Origin: Pomphorhynchus laevis | Taxonomy: Eukaryota > Acanthocephala > Palaeacanthocephala > Echinorhynchida > Pomphorhynchidae | NCBI GenBank assembly: GCA_012934845.2 | Contig: WNNJ02003331.1 | Coordinates: forward strand, 1-64,000 | Direction of reading: 5' to 3' | Length of the DNA stretch: 64,000 nucleotides | Shown: in pieces, positions 11,054-23,344 of the stretch | How the letters are laid out: each line of letters starts with the position of its first letter | Numbering within the stretch: the first letter of the stretch is position 1 | Made by a program: the position numbers and the translations under genes | Notes under the pieces: model-generated | What the model was told of the DNA's origin: nothing | The model's database searches: none | The model's input: only the letters and a program-made list of their open reading frames with translations

Positions 11054-11272
11054 ATGCATAAAGTTGTTCTTGAGTTTGGTTTGGTTCTTGATTTGTCGGC
11101 TGATTCGGCTAATGTTGCTGGGATGAAGACGATCTCTTATGATCGTCTGTTATGCAATACTTTAAAAGTCTTTATAACGTTGACGGAATATTGTCGCTTA
11201 AATGGGTTTGAAGTTGACTTTAATAAAACGAAAGTAATAAAATTTCTTTCACTTTTAATTTCGCAAAATTGA
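11054..11272 (+). pseudogene. LINE RT scrap (third family)
   Basis: Reads LSADSANVAG, then LTEYCRLNGFEVDFNKTKVIKF. The latter resembles the segment after YADD in RTE/Jockey-group RTs (YC...GL.VN..KTKVM.F). It differs from the other LINEs here. Ends in a stop at 11272. Only this scrap is seen, so family placement is weak. Confidence 0.4.
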
Positions 11273-11344
11273 ATATGGACACTAATTTCTAAGTGTAACT
11301 ATAACTTTGAGATAGACATTTACAGATTATCATCCTTATCTTTT

Positions 11345-12355
11345 CCGGGGTTCCACAAAGTTCAGTCATAGGTCCCCTGCTTTTCTTTCTTCTGTTTAGC
11401 GATCTCTCTCCGTTTATCAAACCTTTTTCCTTTAACGTCATGCAATACGCAGATGACATCCTCATCTATGCTCATGCACCCGCACATCGCATACACGATA
11501 TCGGCAATTCTGCCTCCAACTGTCTTTCTTCTATCTACAAACGTCTCTCCAATCTCCATCTCGTTCTAAACCCCGACAAGTCTAAAATAATGTGGATCCT
11601 CCCCAGTAAACCAAACATATCTCCTCCCACTGTATATGTTGCTCATCGATTATCCCCAAAGTCCACAATCTCACTTTCTTAGGCTTCCATTTCAATGATC
11701 ACCTTTCCCTTAAACCCTTCGTCTGTGACAAGGTCCGCTCGTCTAACTTAATTCTCTGTGACATCCGCCGCATATGCCTCCCTTACCGACTTCCGTTCTT
11801 GTATGTCTCTTCTTTTATCGCTTCTTTTCCCTAAAATCGATTACTGCTTCTGCCTTTTCGCCAATTCTTCAAAATCCACCATCCTACCACTACAACGCAT
11901 AATCAACTACACCGTTCGAGTGCTCTTTCGTCTCCGTCGCTTCGACCACATATCCACATATCTTGCCCAACTCTCCTGGCCCACCATCCACATCCGCATC
12001 AAACTCCGCCTTCTTCTCGTAACTTTTCGTCTCATCGCTGTCGGCTCCCCATCGTTCATCAACCTTCCTTTCTTAGACGACACTTGCCCCACCTCGCTAT
12101 CGCTGCGTTCCCGTCATACTCTCTTACTCCATGCTTCAAATTACTCCAACAACGATGGTATCCGATCCTTCCTCGTCGCCGCCTCACTCGCCTGGAATCA
12201 ACTCCCTCTCGACGTGCGCCGCGCTCTCTCCTTTATCACATTCAAACACCTCCTCCGTTCACACCTCGACACATGATTTTCATTTTTGTTTTGTTGTGGT
12301 CATGCGAGCGTGCGCTGGCACGCATTTGCCACGTTAAATAAATCTTTTTTTAAGA
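11345..12355 (+). pseudogene. LINE-B 3' copy, 5'-truncated
   Basis: Starts abruptly inside the RT at the G-V-P-Q-like segment. The frame at 11440-11682 reads MQYADDILIYAHAPAH and NPDKSKIMWILP. The frame at 11758-12276 covers the thumb and C-terminus (FPKIDYCFCLFANSSK and NDGIRSFLVAASLAWNQLP). The two are in different frames, separated by small changes near 11690-11760. The 3' end has the GCGTGC/GCACGC hairpin (12308-12323), ATTTGCCACGTTAAATAAATC and a T run. The same family occurs at 16.5, 24.8 and 43.8 kb. Confidence 0.85.
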
Positions 12356-12573
12356 TTATATAACGGATATTGACTGTAGGAATTGCGTTCATGACTGTGA
12401 CCGTTGAAAAGTATATGCTTCGATACAGCGTGTAAGTTTTTTGGATAATGTAAACTAGTAGGATCAGCTATAATCTTTCAGTAATTTGGTTCGATTTTAC
12501 CATGACTGTTTTCCGCAGTATTGACCGAGTAAAATGGAATTATCTTAAGTCATGTTTTTAACTATCTTTATAG

Positions 12574-12786
12574 ATGCCGTCTATTACTCTAGCGTTTCTT
12601 GTGAGAAAAATCCCTATTTACTTTGAACCTAGGGATGTACTGTCTCTACCAGTAACTTTGATTTATTGCAGCATCGTTCAAATTGGTACCGCAAACTCGT
12701 TTCAATCGATCACAAGCATATTTGACCTTTTGCGTATGGATTATCTGTGGATGGATTATCTAATGATAAGAAATTGTTGGTACTGA
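12574..12786 (+). CDS. possible exon, unrecognised
   Basis: A 70-codon frame opens with ATG immediately after a good-looking acceptor (ACTATCTTTATAG). It is preceded at about 12367-12440 by a protein-like frame (RILTVGIAFMTVTVEKYM) that ends at a GTAAGT-like donor. The two could be exons of a host gene, but I recognise no family and phases were not confirmed. The remainder of 12360-13090 shows nothing else. Confidence 0.2.
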   Translation: MPSITLAFLVRKIPIYFEPRDVLSLPVTLIYCSIVQIGTANSFQSITSIFDLLRMDYLWMDYLMIRNCWY

Positions 12787-13100
12787 AATTTTCCCTACAT
12801 GATTATCCTCACAATTTTGTGTTAATCCGTTATTATTTTATAGACTAAACTATGAATGCAATTTTGACTAACTGCAAACGCAGATATTACGGAGATATTC
12901 TACAAATACAGAAATTAAACTATTCGGAAAATTAAACTATTCTAGAACTATCACAAATTAAGTTAATTAGAAATAGTAAATTTCTCATTCGTTTAACAAT
13001 CATCATCAGCATCGTGACTGTAAGTAGAGCGTGCGGGATTACCTTAAGCCGGGCAACGATGATCAGCTCGCCGCGTAACGTCGTCAGCAAACAATACCGA

Positions 13101-13385
13101 TTATCGGGGTCGTTTCATTCGCCAATCGTGTTTGGTGCAATATTCGTCACCAGTACCGTAGTTCTTCACTGGAGCGCTGTTTAGAAGAAGCTTATCATCG
13201 GCGTTGCTGCCGTCAATAATAGATAGCAGAATACGCTGCATCGAAAATTCTACTGCATAGAAGTCCGCGAATTTGCCGACAGTTTGTTCACTGCTAGTCG
13301 CGCAATTCAATGTTTGGGATTTCTGTGGCATCACGTCTACGACTGCGCCATCTTCGCTTACTTGATCACTGCACTGCTCGAGCAA
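13101..13385 (-). CDS. unrecognised frame in a GC-richer island
   Basis: 94 codons on the minus strand, including SEQTVGKFADFYAVEF and APVKNYGTGDEYCTKHDW. Composition of about 13,020-13,390 is clearly less AT-rich than the DNA on either side, which argues for real coding origin (exon or inserted fragment). I cannot assign a family. A shadow frame on the plus strand was discarded. Confidence 0.3.
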   Translation of the reverse strand: MLEQCSDQVSEDGAVVDVMPQKSQTLNCATSSEQTVGKFADFYAVEFSMQRILLSIIDGSNADDKLLLNSAPVKNYGTGDEYCTKHDWRMKRPR

Positions 13386-14184
13386 TTGCTGGTAGTATAT
13401 TTCAATACCTTCCTTATGTAGGTATGTATATATTTAAACCAATGAAAAATTCTATAAAGTGTTTTGTGCTATTTTATAAGGAAATTCGATATTTTCGAAC
13501 AATTCCATTATACTTTAACCTAAAGCACTTTAACCTAAATAGTAAGATTTTTCGTTTTGAAAGTCCGACTTTCAAAACGCTGCTTCTTTAGACATTTTTT
13601 GAATTCTCTATTCGTGGAGTTTCCTTCCATTCCTTTTTCTCCTTCACTTCATTCGTACTTTGTAAGATTAAATCGTATTATGCAATCCTTCACAGCATCC
13701 ATTGTATATTTTGGCAATTAAGTTGGTCATATTAAAATCGTTCATAAATTTATTAATTAAAAGTATCTAAAGTATTTATTGATAGTTTCTAAAAGCACTT
13801 TATAGTTTCTAAAAGCACTTTATCTGATAAAAGATCCACTAATAACGGGTGAACAAATTCTGAACTGTAATGTTGTTGCAATTTTTAATAACATGAAAAA
13901 CAGGCTATTAAACATGTGTCTACTTATTTTAGTAGACATTTGTCTACTTATTTTCTTTAGTGTCTATTTATTTTAGCTTTGCCGAAGTAAACGTATGAAA
14001 CCCGAATTTAATGTTTTTAACATTATAACATTATAACCTAAGGTTACATTATGTCATCATCGACGATTAATTTGTTTGATTCGAAAATTCTGCTGTTAAT
14101 TATGTTCCTAACACAATGAACAGATAAAATAATATTTTTGTTAAATTATATTTTTAAATTTAAGAATTTATTTTTATTTAACTT

Positions 14185-14547
14185 GTGGGTAATTTAAAAA
14201 CTAAATCACGTCGATTAAGCCTAAAAATTATTAAATACCAAGTAGATTGGAAGACGGATGCTTGGATTCACCAAGCATCCGTCTTCAAAGTTCTGGTTAG
14301 CTTTATTTATAACCATCCTACAATTTCATATCATCAAGGAATGACTGACGTCGTCAGTTGCTTTTTAAATGTAATGCAAAGTGAATATGAAGCGTATCTT
14401 TGCTTTACCCGCTTTGTAGAAGACTTTGGCTCAATGTATACTGAAATTGGGGTTTTAGAAAAATGTGCCGGTCTCCGTTTCATAATAAGGACGATTGATA
14501 AAGAGCTGTTCTATCGTCTTCAAAAATATCAAATATCTGATATTTGA
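14185..14547 (+). pseudogene. TBC (Rab-GAP) domain fragment, TBC1D25-like
   Basis: Reads VLVSFIYNHPTISYHQGMTD, then FLNVMQSEYEAYLCF and LFYRLQKYQISD. YHQGM fits the glutamine finger (Y-x-Q-G-M) of TBC GTPase-activating proteins, which speed GTP hydrolysis on Rab proteins in membrane traffic. The flanking text most resembles TBC1D25-type members. The region that should hold the arginine finger (R-T-D) reads KTDAW and lies inside a perfect 37-nt fold-back (14250-14286) that replaces about 15 family residues. The frame stops inside a second palindrome (14527-14549), well before the domain's end. The frame opens at GTG, not ATG. A broken exon or retrocopy is likely; an active exon is less likely. 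Confidence 0.65.
14250..14286. repeat. perfect 16-bp palindrome, 5-nt loop, in TBC fragment
   Basis: Arms 14250-14265 and 14271-14286 are exact reverse complements around ATTCA and are read through by the TBC frame. A second palindrome (10-bp arms, loop CTG) sits at 14527-14549 over its stop codon. Confidence 0.95.
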
Positions 14548-14564
14548 TACACATACACAGATAC

Positions 14565-15890
14565 CAGCTGTTAAAGAAATTAGATTGACGAGAAACTTAA
14601 ATTTTGGTAAATGTTTATCATTATATAGTTTAAAATAAGTAGACTCAGTTATATGATCTGATTCGTCAAATCGGTGTCTTAGAAATTCGCGAAATTGTAA
14701 AAAATATGAAAATCCGCGAATACGCTGCGTCGTTAACGGTGAACTGCTAGAATTTAAAGTTATAAAAGAATTGTAAAAGAAAAATCTATAACGAGTTTGA
14801 TTTATATATAATTATTTACAAATGCGTGTGAGTTTTAAAATGCACGATTGAGTGCATATCTAATGAAGCGTTGCGTTGATATAATTTACTCTGTTTTCGT
14901 AGTTGGATTTTTAAAGCAGTTCATTTTTGAGGCGTGATCTACGCTTTATTAGTAGCGTTATTAAAATTCATTATAAATGAAACAATAAAAATCTAGAATA
15001 ATCCATACTACCTGTTACCAAATTACGACTTTGGGCCGAATCCCATCCACGAATTCAGGTCATCAGGTTTGCTGGTTGTACTTGAACGTTCTTTATAAAA
15101 CAACAAATGGATCACGAGACGCTCCGATACTATTTAAATATATAAAAATACTACATATTATGAATTTGAACAATTTCAATATCAGGAGCCAATAACAAAT
15201 ATATCACTTTAGGTTTATTATTTGTGAAGACATTTTTTTAAGTTTTCTCGTTATTATTAACTCTGAGTATTCAACGGGTACGCACGCAAACGTCCTGCGT
15301 TTGAGTACGATTTTTGACCTACTCTTTGTGTCGTGACCCAAGCTTGTTATGGCACAATACCTTTTGCGCCGTGATCAGTTTACTACCAGTTTACATAATT
15401 GTAATTGTAGCTTTGTGAAGTCAAATTATGAACATTTTAAGAAGCGAGAAAAAATATTTAGTAAAATTAGTCATTTACTAGTCAGTTAGCATAAGAGGTT
15501 GAATTCATAATAGCCCTAATTAAATTGAAATAATAGCAAATTGAGGTAGATCAATATCTCACTTGTGAATATATAAGCATCAACTTAATATTATAATTTA
15601 TGTATATTGGAAGGTGCAAGATCTTTATAGCCTTTACTGAGAATAAATCTATACAATCTTGTAGTTGAACATTCAAAATTTGATTTGATAAATCCAAATT
15701 TTAATTTAAAATTTTCTATTTAGTTACTTGGTAAATGAGTAGAGTAGTAAGTAATGAGTGTCGCCATATATGTAGTGCGATATATTAATTGCGTAATACA
15801 TTTGTATATACAGGAATCATTACAAGTAAGTCCAATATGAATATGCATTGTATGATTTATAATATGATTTCAAAATATGCATATTATTTG
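14565..15890. other. AT-rich spacer
   Basis: No recognised coding frame, RNA gene or repeat. Slightly higher GC at about 15,030-15,120 and 15,270-15,400 without a convincing frame. Confidence 0.4.
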
Positions 15891-15894
15891 ATGA

Positions 15895-16200
15895 TCTACA
15901 AAAAAAGCTTTTGATTTTGTGAATAGATAATTCCTTCTGCGAAAAATTGCTAAAATACTGGAATTACTGAGTCTTCGAGGTCGCTGATTGTAATATTACA
16001 ACCACGTTCTCAAAATAACTCTAACGGGTAGAAATAATAAGGATCATCCATTACAAATAACATGGCTCTGCAAGGTTACTTACTCATGCCGCATTAATAT
16101 CCTTTTTTTGGTGGATTGTGTAGTTTAACTGTGGCGTAACTCAATGTCGGTTTGTATGTCCCTCCGTCATTTATGCTTCCGTGAGGAATATAAGTCTTGT
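15895..16200 (+). pseudogene. old LINE RT relic
   Basis: Around 15903 the text reads KAFDFVNR, then FLLRKIAKILEL and SLRGR, matching RT motif A and its downstream helix (D-x-x-K-A-F-D-x-V). Near 16130 NCGVTQC resembles motif B (G-V-P-Q-G). Several stops and frame changes lie between. A similar motif-B scrap (NCGLTQGSVIG) is at 24.5 kb. Confidence 0.4.
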
Positions 16201-16494
16201 ATGCTAATATTAAAGACACACAAGTTCGTAAGTAAAAATTACAGTTTTGTTCTAGCGTGATGTGGCTTGTTTTTTTATAATTTTTGAATTGCTTTCTGTG
16301 TCGCTAAACGATAGTTGACTGGTTGGGTTATGAACTGTAATAAAAATAACTTCAAAATACCTGTGGGAAGTAAGAACTAGATCGAAAGAAATCTGCAGTG
16401 ACATGACTTACCAAGCTGATGTAATCTTTTGGCTTTGTTAATAAGAAGATTTCAGATTTGTGCCTTCTTTCAGTTTCCTCGATCATACATAAAA

Positions 16495-18608
16495 AATAAG
16501 ATTTATTTTAACGTGGCAAATGCGTGCCAGCGCACGTTTACATGACCACAACAAAACAAAAATGTAAATCAGGTGTCAAGAAGGTGTGAACGAAAGAGGT
16601 GTTTGAATGTGATAAAGGAGGGAGCGCGGCGGACGTCGAGAGGGAGTTGATTCCAGGCGAATGAGGCGGCGACGAGGAAGGATCGGAGACCGTAGTTGTT
16701 GGAGTAGTTAGGAACGTAGAGTAAGAGGGTATGACAGGAACGAAGCGATAGCGAGGTGGGGCGAGTATCGTCTAAGAAAGGAAGGTTGATGAACGATGGG
16801 GAGCCGACAGCGATGAGACGAAAAGTTACGAGAAGAAGGCGGAGTTTGATGCGGATGTGGATGGTGGTCCAGGAGAGTTAGGCAAGATATGTGGATGTAT
16901 GGTCGAAGCAACGGAGACGAAAGAGCACTCGACTGGCTGTGTTGATGATGCGTTGTAGGGGTAGGATGATGAATTTTGGAGAATTGATGAAAAGGCTAAA
17001 GCAGTAATCGATTTTAGGGAAAAGAAGCGATGAAAGAAGAGACATACAAGAACGGAAGTCGATAAGGGGGTGGATACGGCACATGTCATGGAGAATTAAG
17101 TTAGATGAGCGGACCTTGTCACGGACGAAGGGTTTAAGGGAAATGTGATCATCGAAATGGAAGTCTAAGAAAGTGAGATTGTGGACTATGGGGATGATCG
17201 ATGAGGCAAAATATACAGTGGGAGGAGATATGTTTGGTTTACGGGGGAGGATCCACATTATTTTGGACTTGTCGAGGTTTAGAACGAGGTGGAGATTGGA
17301 GAGACGTTTGTAGATAGAAGAAAGACAGTTGGAGGCAGAAATTCCGATATCATGTATGCGATGTGCGGGTGCATGAGCATAGATTAGAATGTCATCGGCG
17401 TATTGCATGACGTTAAAGGAGTAAGGTTTGATAAACGGAGAGAGATCGCCAAGCAGAATAGAGAAAAGCAGGGGACCTAGGACTGAACCTTGTGGGACCC
17501 CGCAAAAAATTGGGATGGGAGGCGAGGATAATGAATTAGAACAGACGCGAAAGGAACGGTCGGATGATATGAGGCGAACCATGCTACAGAGGAGGAAGAA
17601 AAGCCGTAATCATAACGAAGGCGAGAAAGGAGGACGGAGTGGTCGACAATGTCGAATGCGAAGGAGAGGTCGAGGGAGATGAGAACACTATATAGAGCCT
17701 TGTTTCGAGAAATGAGTAAGTCGTTGTAAACTTTCACGCAGGCGATTTCTGTGGAGTGATTAGAGCGGAAAGCGGATTGGAAAGGGGGGTACAGATTGAA
17801 TGAGGAGAGATAAGTGTTGATCTGTATTAAGATGAGGCGTTCTAAGAGGTTAGAAAGAGTAGGGGTAGTGAGATGGAGCAATAGCTAGAAGGAATGGAGG
17901 GGTCGAGCGATTGTTTCTTTAGGAGGGTACGAACGATCGCGGATTTCCAGTATGAAGGGACGATACGACTGCGGATGGACGAGTTAAACAAGGTTGTGAG
18001 AAATGGGGATATCGATGAGCATATGAATTTAAGTATGTAGGTATGAAGGAAATCAGCAGGTGAGGTTTTGTGGGGCAAGGACATGATTACAGATGAGACT
18101 TCGGTAGGTGAGACAGGGATAAGGTGAAAGAGTTCTGGGAGGATGAGGCTATGTGGGGCAGAGTGGGATAGGATGGAGACCGGGGTGTGAGAGAGCAACG
18201 TGGATACTTTGGTCTGGAGAAATTAGCAATAATCATGGGGATTGATGTTGCAAGGCGAAGAGGAGCGAGCAAGGATTGAGTTAAAAGTATGCTAGAGAGT
18301 CTTAGAGTTGAATGAAGTGATGATTTTATGCTGCCAGAAGGAGTTGCATTTGGTACGTAGTAGGTTGAGATGAGACCGGCGAATAGCAAGATAGGAATCA
18401 CTGAAAGACGGAGTGATCGAGCGGAAATCACGTCTGAAAGGGCGGTGATAGACTCGAAAAGCATGGCGGAGTCGACGCTTTGAGAGTAGGCATTGGATGT
18501 CAAACCATGGGGCACGGTGCAAGCGACGGTGTGGGTGAGACTTGAAGGGCAAGAGAATATCGAGAGTGGATGTGAGTTCAGAGTCGAAAAGAAAGGCGAG
18601 ATCATGAG
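16495..18608 (-). mobile_element. LINE-B copy, 5'-truncated
   Basis: Collinear with 24.85-26.96 kb. Minus-strand frames: 16878-17582 (FCGVPQGSVLGPLLF, MQYADDILIYAHAPAH, FPKIDYCFSLF), 17477-17881 (ISLDLSFAFDIVDHSVL), 17842-18198 and 18087-18665 (pre-RT linker), 18292-18552 (end of endonuclease-RT linker). The RT is intact enough to recognise every motif but is split into several frames. The 3' hairpin at 16522-16537 has one G-T pair. The 5' end stops at 18608, exactly at a palindrome. Confidence 0.85.
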
Positions 18609-18630
18609 TAAAGGAATATGTATTCCTTTA
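18609..18630. repeat. perfect 10-bp palindrome at LINE-B 5' junction
   Basis: TAAAGGAATA, TG, TATTCCTTTA. It begins at the base where similarity to the longer LINE-B copy (26.96 kb) ends. Confidence 0.9.
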
Positions 18631-18639
18631 GTATTACAT

Positions 18640-19500
18640 GTAACCATAATTTCTGTATCATTCAAATGCTGATATTCTCCTTTACCATCATTATTTTTAC
18701 TGATTTATCCCCCTTTTTCTCGAATTGTCTTCTCTCCATCTCTAAGCTTCAATTTCATCACTTCAATTTTATCTTAACAATTCCAAGTCTAAAATCTTAT
18801 AGATCATTTATTTTTTCTTCTCTGTCTATCATCCCTCGGTATTTCTTAATTCGAACGTTCTTTGTATTGTTGATCAGCTCACTTTCTTCAGGGTTCACTT
18901 TAACAATTGTATTTATCTAGATCCATTCGTCCACAATTAAACCAGACCTTGCAATATAATATCTCGCTACCCTCACCGTGCCAGGAGCTCGTTTGATTTT
19001 AACTCATGCCACTTTCTTATCTACAGTCTATTATTTCATAAGATCGACTATTGCCTGTCTTTTGGTTAGTCCTCTAAATTATCTCTTCTTCCTTTCCAGC
19101 GCCTTGTGAATTAGCCGTGCGCATCCTTTACCGCATCCGCCACTTTGATCACATTTACTCTTAACTCTCTAAACTAAACTATTGAAAACCGCATTCTATT
19201 CCGTATCTTTGTTTCACATTTCGGCCGCTTTCCTCAAATTCGCCTTCTTATTTACATCTTCCTACATTTACTGAATCACACAGCATCTCCATAAATCTTC
19301 GTTTATGTGAATCTATTCTTATAAATGTTCCCTCATTTTCCTCAAACTGTGGTCGGCGTTCCCTTTTTATTGTCGCTCCTCTACTCTGTAATAAACCGTC
19401 TTTAACTATCCGCTCAACCGCCTCATTTCCATCTTTCAAACACAGCCAACGCTCTTTTTTGTCCCTTAATAATTGATTGCAATTATTCACACTATTTTAA
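18640..19500 (+). pseudogene. old CR1/L2-like LINE relic
   Basis: Plus-strand scraps in LINE-A/B order: a YADDI-like ATGCTGATATTCTCC at 18666, HKIDYCLSF at about 19040, a LQRLVN-like segment, an FDHI-like segment at about 19145, and the domain end near 19400. Many stops and frameshifts. It is head-to-head with the LINE-B copy on its left. The minus frame at 19248-19490 is a shadow. Confidence 0.5.
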
Positions 19501-20039
19501 ACTGTCCTACACCCCACACACATCAACATCAACCTATTGACATTGATCATACTTTCATTCTTTGTTTTCATTTTTTGCTGTTTTTAAACTGTTAATTTGT
19601 AATTTGGTTGATTTGTAATTCGTAGTTTAGTAATTTGTAATTCGTAATATGTTAATTTGCAATTTAGTGAATTGTATCCAAAATAGCAACTTTGAAGTTG
19701 CTATTCCAATTCGAAGTTCCAATTGGAAGTTAGAATTCCAACATCCAATTTCGAAGTTCGTACCCGGTTTTAAATCAAGTGTGTATACCTAAATTTATTT
19801 TATTTAACTAATATGCTACGAATTTACGCTACCTCTCTACAATAAAAAACCCACTCTATAACGGTAGCGACAAGTAATAGTTGTAGATTGTCTTGTTAGG
19901 ACTCATTTACTCGATCAAAGTCTGAATAGCTTATTTTAAATCAATATAATTCCAAAAATTTGCCTAAATAGAAATCTTAAAAGTAACGAAAAACAGCTTC
20001 AAATAACAATGCTTTTATATTTGCGATTTGCAAGATCGC

Positions 20040-20510
20040 TTTAACAATCATATCGGATAGCTGAGTCTACGTATGCTCTACTAAATATAAATAAAAATAA
20101 AGATTAATAATAATTATTAAAGATTTTATCTATTTTATAAAGTTAAAATTTAAAATTGAAATTTAAAATAAAAGTCATTTTTATGAATTAACTAATAAAT
20201 AATAGACGATGTATAAGAATAAGGATTAGATGTCATCACGAACCAACATAGCAACATCGCATAAGAATTTAAAGTACAAATAATTATAAATAATAATTAA
20301 TTTTTATATAAGATTTTGTATAATTTATATCAAGTTAAAATTTAAAATTTAAATTTAAAATAAAAGTCAATTTTTATGAATTGTCTAATAACTAATATGC
20401 GATATATGAGAATAAGGATTGCGGTCATTGGGATAAACTGCTATGTTATCATGTTTCGGCCCCTATTGCTCGACTCAATGTTCCCTTTAATTATTTAAGA
20501 TAATTTTTTA
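20040..20510 (-). repeat. two nested fragments of the PLE-N 3' module
   Basis: Marker words of the PLE-N downstream region are found inverted: CTGAGTCTACGTATG at 20058, two copies of AAAATAAAAGTCA...TTTTTATGAATT near 20160 and 20360, and AACTGCTATGTTATCATGTTTCGGCCCCTA near 20430. Two truncated copies lie head to tail. No RT coding remains. Confidence 0.6.
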
Positions 20511-21320
20511 AAGTTCTGAATGTTAAGACTGAATGATTACCTAGATTCTTATCGATCAAGTAATATGCAAATAGAGTACACTAATATCCACAAAATCGCA
20601 AAGTAAAATTTCATTCATAATTAGTCTAGATATCTATAATTGCCACATTATGCTGCTACAATTTTGCTTCATTGATTGCAAAGGTCACGTGAATTGCATT
20701 ATTATGAGTTTGACGATCTTGCCGAGAGCTAGGAAATTCGTTTAAGCTTATTATGAATATCAAACCAATCTTGCTATTTGTATGCACATAGACACACCAT
20801 TTGGCAAGAGCGAATCCATTATTTGTCTTAAGCATGAATATACCTTTATAATATAAGAATAAGTGATACTACAAACATACTCTTATGGTATAAATTTTTA
20901 CTCTCACACTGCTTGCACTATTTGTTACGAAATTGTAGATTTTTAAATATTTAAAATAATTAATTTTAAAATTTCTATCATTAATGGAAAACAGGCTATC
21001 TATTATGAACTATATTTCACATAAAAATCCAACGTAGTACATCTGGTTTCAGTTTAAATTTATATATTTCACTTTAAATGCATCGGTTTTAGTTTAAATA
21101 AATTTATATCATTTTCAAGTAAATACGTTTATAGACAATTCTCCGGTAATTTATTGCAATTGTGTAATAATATATCTAACAAATATGAACAATATATATA
21201 TCTAATGTCATCGATATAATTACATATATCATATTAGATATATGAAATATAAAATATCTAGCAAAATACTGATTTGAATGAATGGAATAATTGTAATAAA
21301 TATTGCAATTATGATATTTT
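20511..21320. other. AT-rich spacer
   Basis: No coding frame or recognised repeat. Confidence 0.4.
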
Positions 21321-21323
21321 AAA

Positions 21324-21490
21324 GTTAACAAATCTTTATTATTTTGAAAAATTGGAGCAGGATTTTTACAAAAACAATGTAATTTTTCGTTGTTTTTGTT
21401 TCGGATGATGATAGTAGCAGCTAATAAAATATAAAAATAAAATTGTTTTATTTTGATCCTGCTCCAAAATTCAAAATTGTTTTTGTCAAC
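21324..21490. repeat. imperfect fold-back element
   Basis: Outer arms GTTAACAAA...TTGGAGCAGGAT (21324-21364) and ATCCTGCTCCAA...TTTGTCAAC (21452-21490) are reverse complements with a few mismatches. The loop holds a second hairpin (ACAAAAACAA/TTGTTTTTGT). Layout resembles FB1, but the sequence is different. 21500-22120 holds nothing recognised. Confidence 0.6.
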
Positions 21491-22129
21491 TTAAAATCTT
21501 TAATAATTATTATTAATCTTTATTTTTATTTATGTTTAAGTTATGAATTGACATATTTGATTTACTGTATTATCGAAGATCGCTGCAGTTTTAACGTCAC
21601 TGTAAATCATTAACGTTAAATTAAATTTCAATAACCATGAAGTGATATTTTAAATAATAAACAACACAGTGAAGGTTTATATCCGATTTTATTACTTATT
21701 TATCAATTTAAAGACTTGGATTTTTATATTATTCAAATTTATTTGTAAATGCTATTAAAAAGTAAGGATTAAATATTAATTAAAAAGATTGTAATAAACA
21801 AATTTCATATTTTATATTTTGTTATGTATCACCTGAATATTAATTTTAGAATATTAGTATATTCCGGAATATGAACGATTGCTTATTCGCTAAGTATTAA
21901 TCTTTATACAAGATTAAATATTAATGAACAAATGATATAATTTCAATTTTGGATAACATGAAATAAACCTATAAACGTCCCCTTTATTGTCCGAGAGTTA
22001 GAACAGTATATTAACTTATAGCGTTTAATAAATGCGATCATTAGGATTTATTTTTAGACATTTATGGATTGATAACGTAGAATTATCTTTAAATCCCTCA
22101 TTTCACCTGTCGTGGAAGGGAATGATGTC

Positions 22130-23069
22130 TGGATAGCATATTAGATATGGGGATGAACAAGCGCATTATATAGCCGAGCAAAACACTGAGATATTGACAA
22201 GAAGCAAATTTTAATCAGATAAATCATCTTCCTTGCTGAACTGCAACGTCTTTCAGTATCCATTCTAGTTTTAAGTGTCGATTGCATAAGTATGCCAAGA
22301 TCACCAACCTGATTGGTCAAAATGATACTATATGTCCCGACACTATATAATGAAGACACATTGGACCTGCCGAGACGAGTGTGTGAGCACTTAGAAATGT
22401 TTAACAATACCCCAGTAATTAACACTCCATGTATAAACCCTGTCAATGTCACGCTTTAAACGGATATGGTCATCTGCAGATATGACCTCACACCAGATTT
22501 TGATGTCGTCAGCAAAGGCTAAACACGGACAATGGAGTTGTGTGAGTAAAATGATCATGAACATGTGAAACAATAAAGGTCCTAGTACAGAACCCTGAGG
22601 AACTCCTGACGTAATTAAATGTGGTGAGTGTAGGGTACTACAAACTCGTACTCTGAAAGATCTGTTAGATAGAAAATCTCTAATCCATCCTATAAGTGAG
22701 CTATTAATGCCGTAGCTGGCCACTGTTTGAATGAGGAGAATATGGGGAACACGATCAAACGCACGACTAAAATCGAACAGAATAACGTCAACTGCCTTTC
22801 CTTGAGACATGGATTCCATAAAGGTCCTAGTACAGAACCCTGAGGAACTCCTGACGTAATTAAATGTGGTGAGGATAGGGTACTACTAACTCGTACTCTT
22901 TTAAACATGTTAGTTTAGGAATAACCGATAGAGCACTTAGCAAACTAGGAAAATGCCTAGATTCTATAATATAATCATTAGGCAGGTCATTTGTTAGTAT
23001 TGATGACTTATTTAAAAGGGTAGAAAATTCTCGTGCGAATTTTTTTGATATTTCACGCTCATTAAACAA
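22130..23069 (-). pseudogene. LINE-C reverse transcriptase (CR1-like)
   Basis: The minus frame at 22391-22819 reads VDVILFDFSRAFDRVPH (motif A), SGVPQGSVLGPLLF (motif B), LAFADDIKIW (catalytic FADD) and LKRDIDRVYTWS. Frame 22141-22452 continues with LNISKCSHTRLGRS, VGDLGILM, and LYNALVHPHI, as in CR1-like elements. Frame 22860-23069 (REISKKFAREFSTL) fits the pre-RT linker. The segment at 22573-22656 is repeated at 22818-22901, an internal duplication that breaks the 5' part of the RT. Distinct from LINE-A/B, whose catalytic motif is Y(A/V)DD. Confidence 0.75.
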
Positions 23070-23344
23070 AGAAAAACCGTTGCGATCTATAATCGAAAAA
23101 GATTTTAAAAACTATTTTGCTCTTTAGTAACGTAATTAAAGGAATCTAATAGAATGAAACGAAAACTATCAGAGATAACCTGTTCGAAACTTGTCATACT
23201 ACGTATTTTGTATCATGTTACATATTGCAGATACGCATATAATTACCAAAACTTGAAATTACGGCTTTATAAGACTGTAACATTTTTGACGTGCAAATAT
23301 CAATTTCTTAGCATCATAGCCAAACTATTTAGAACAGTGATTCT

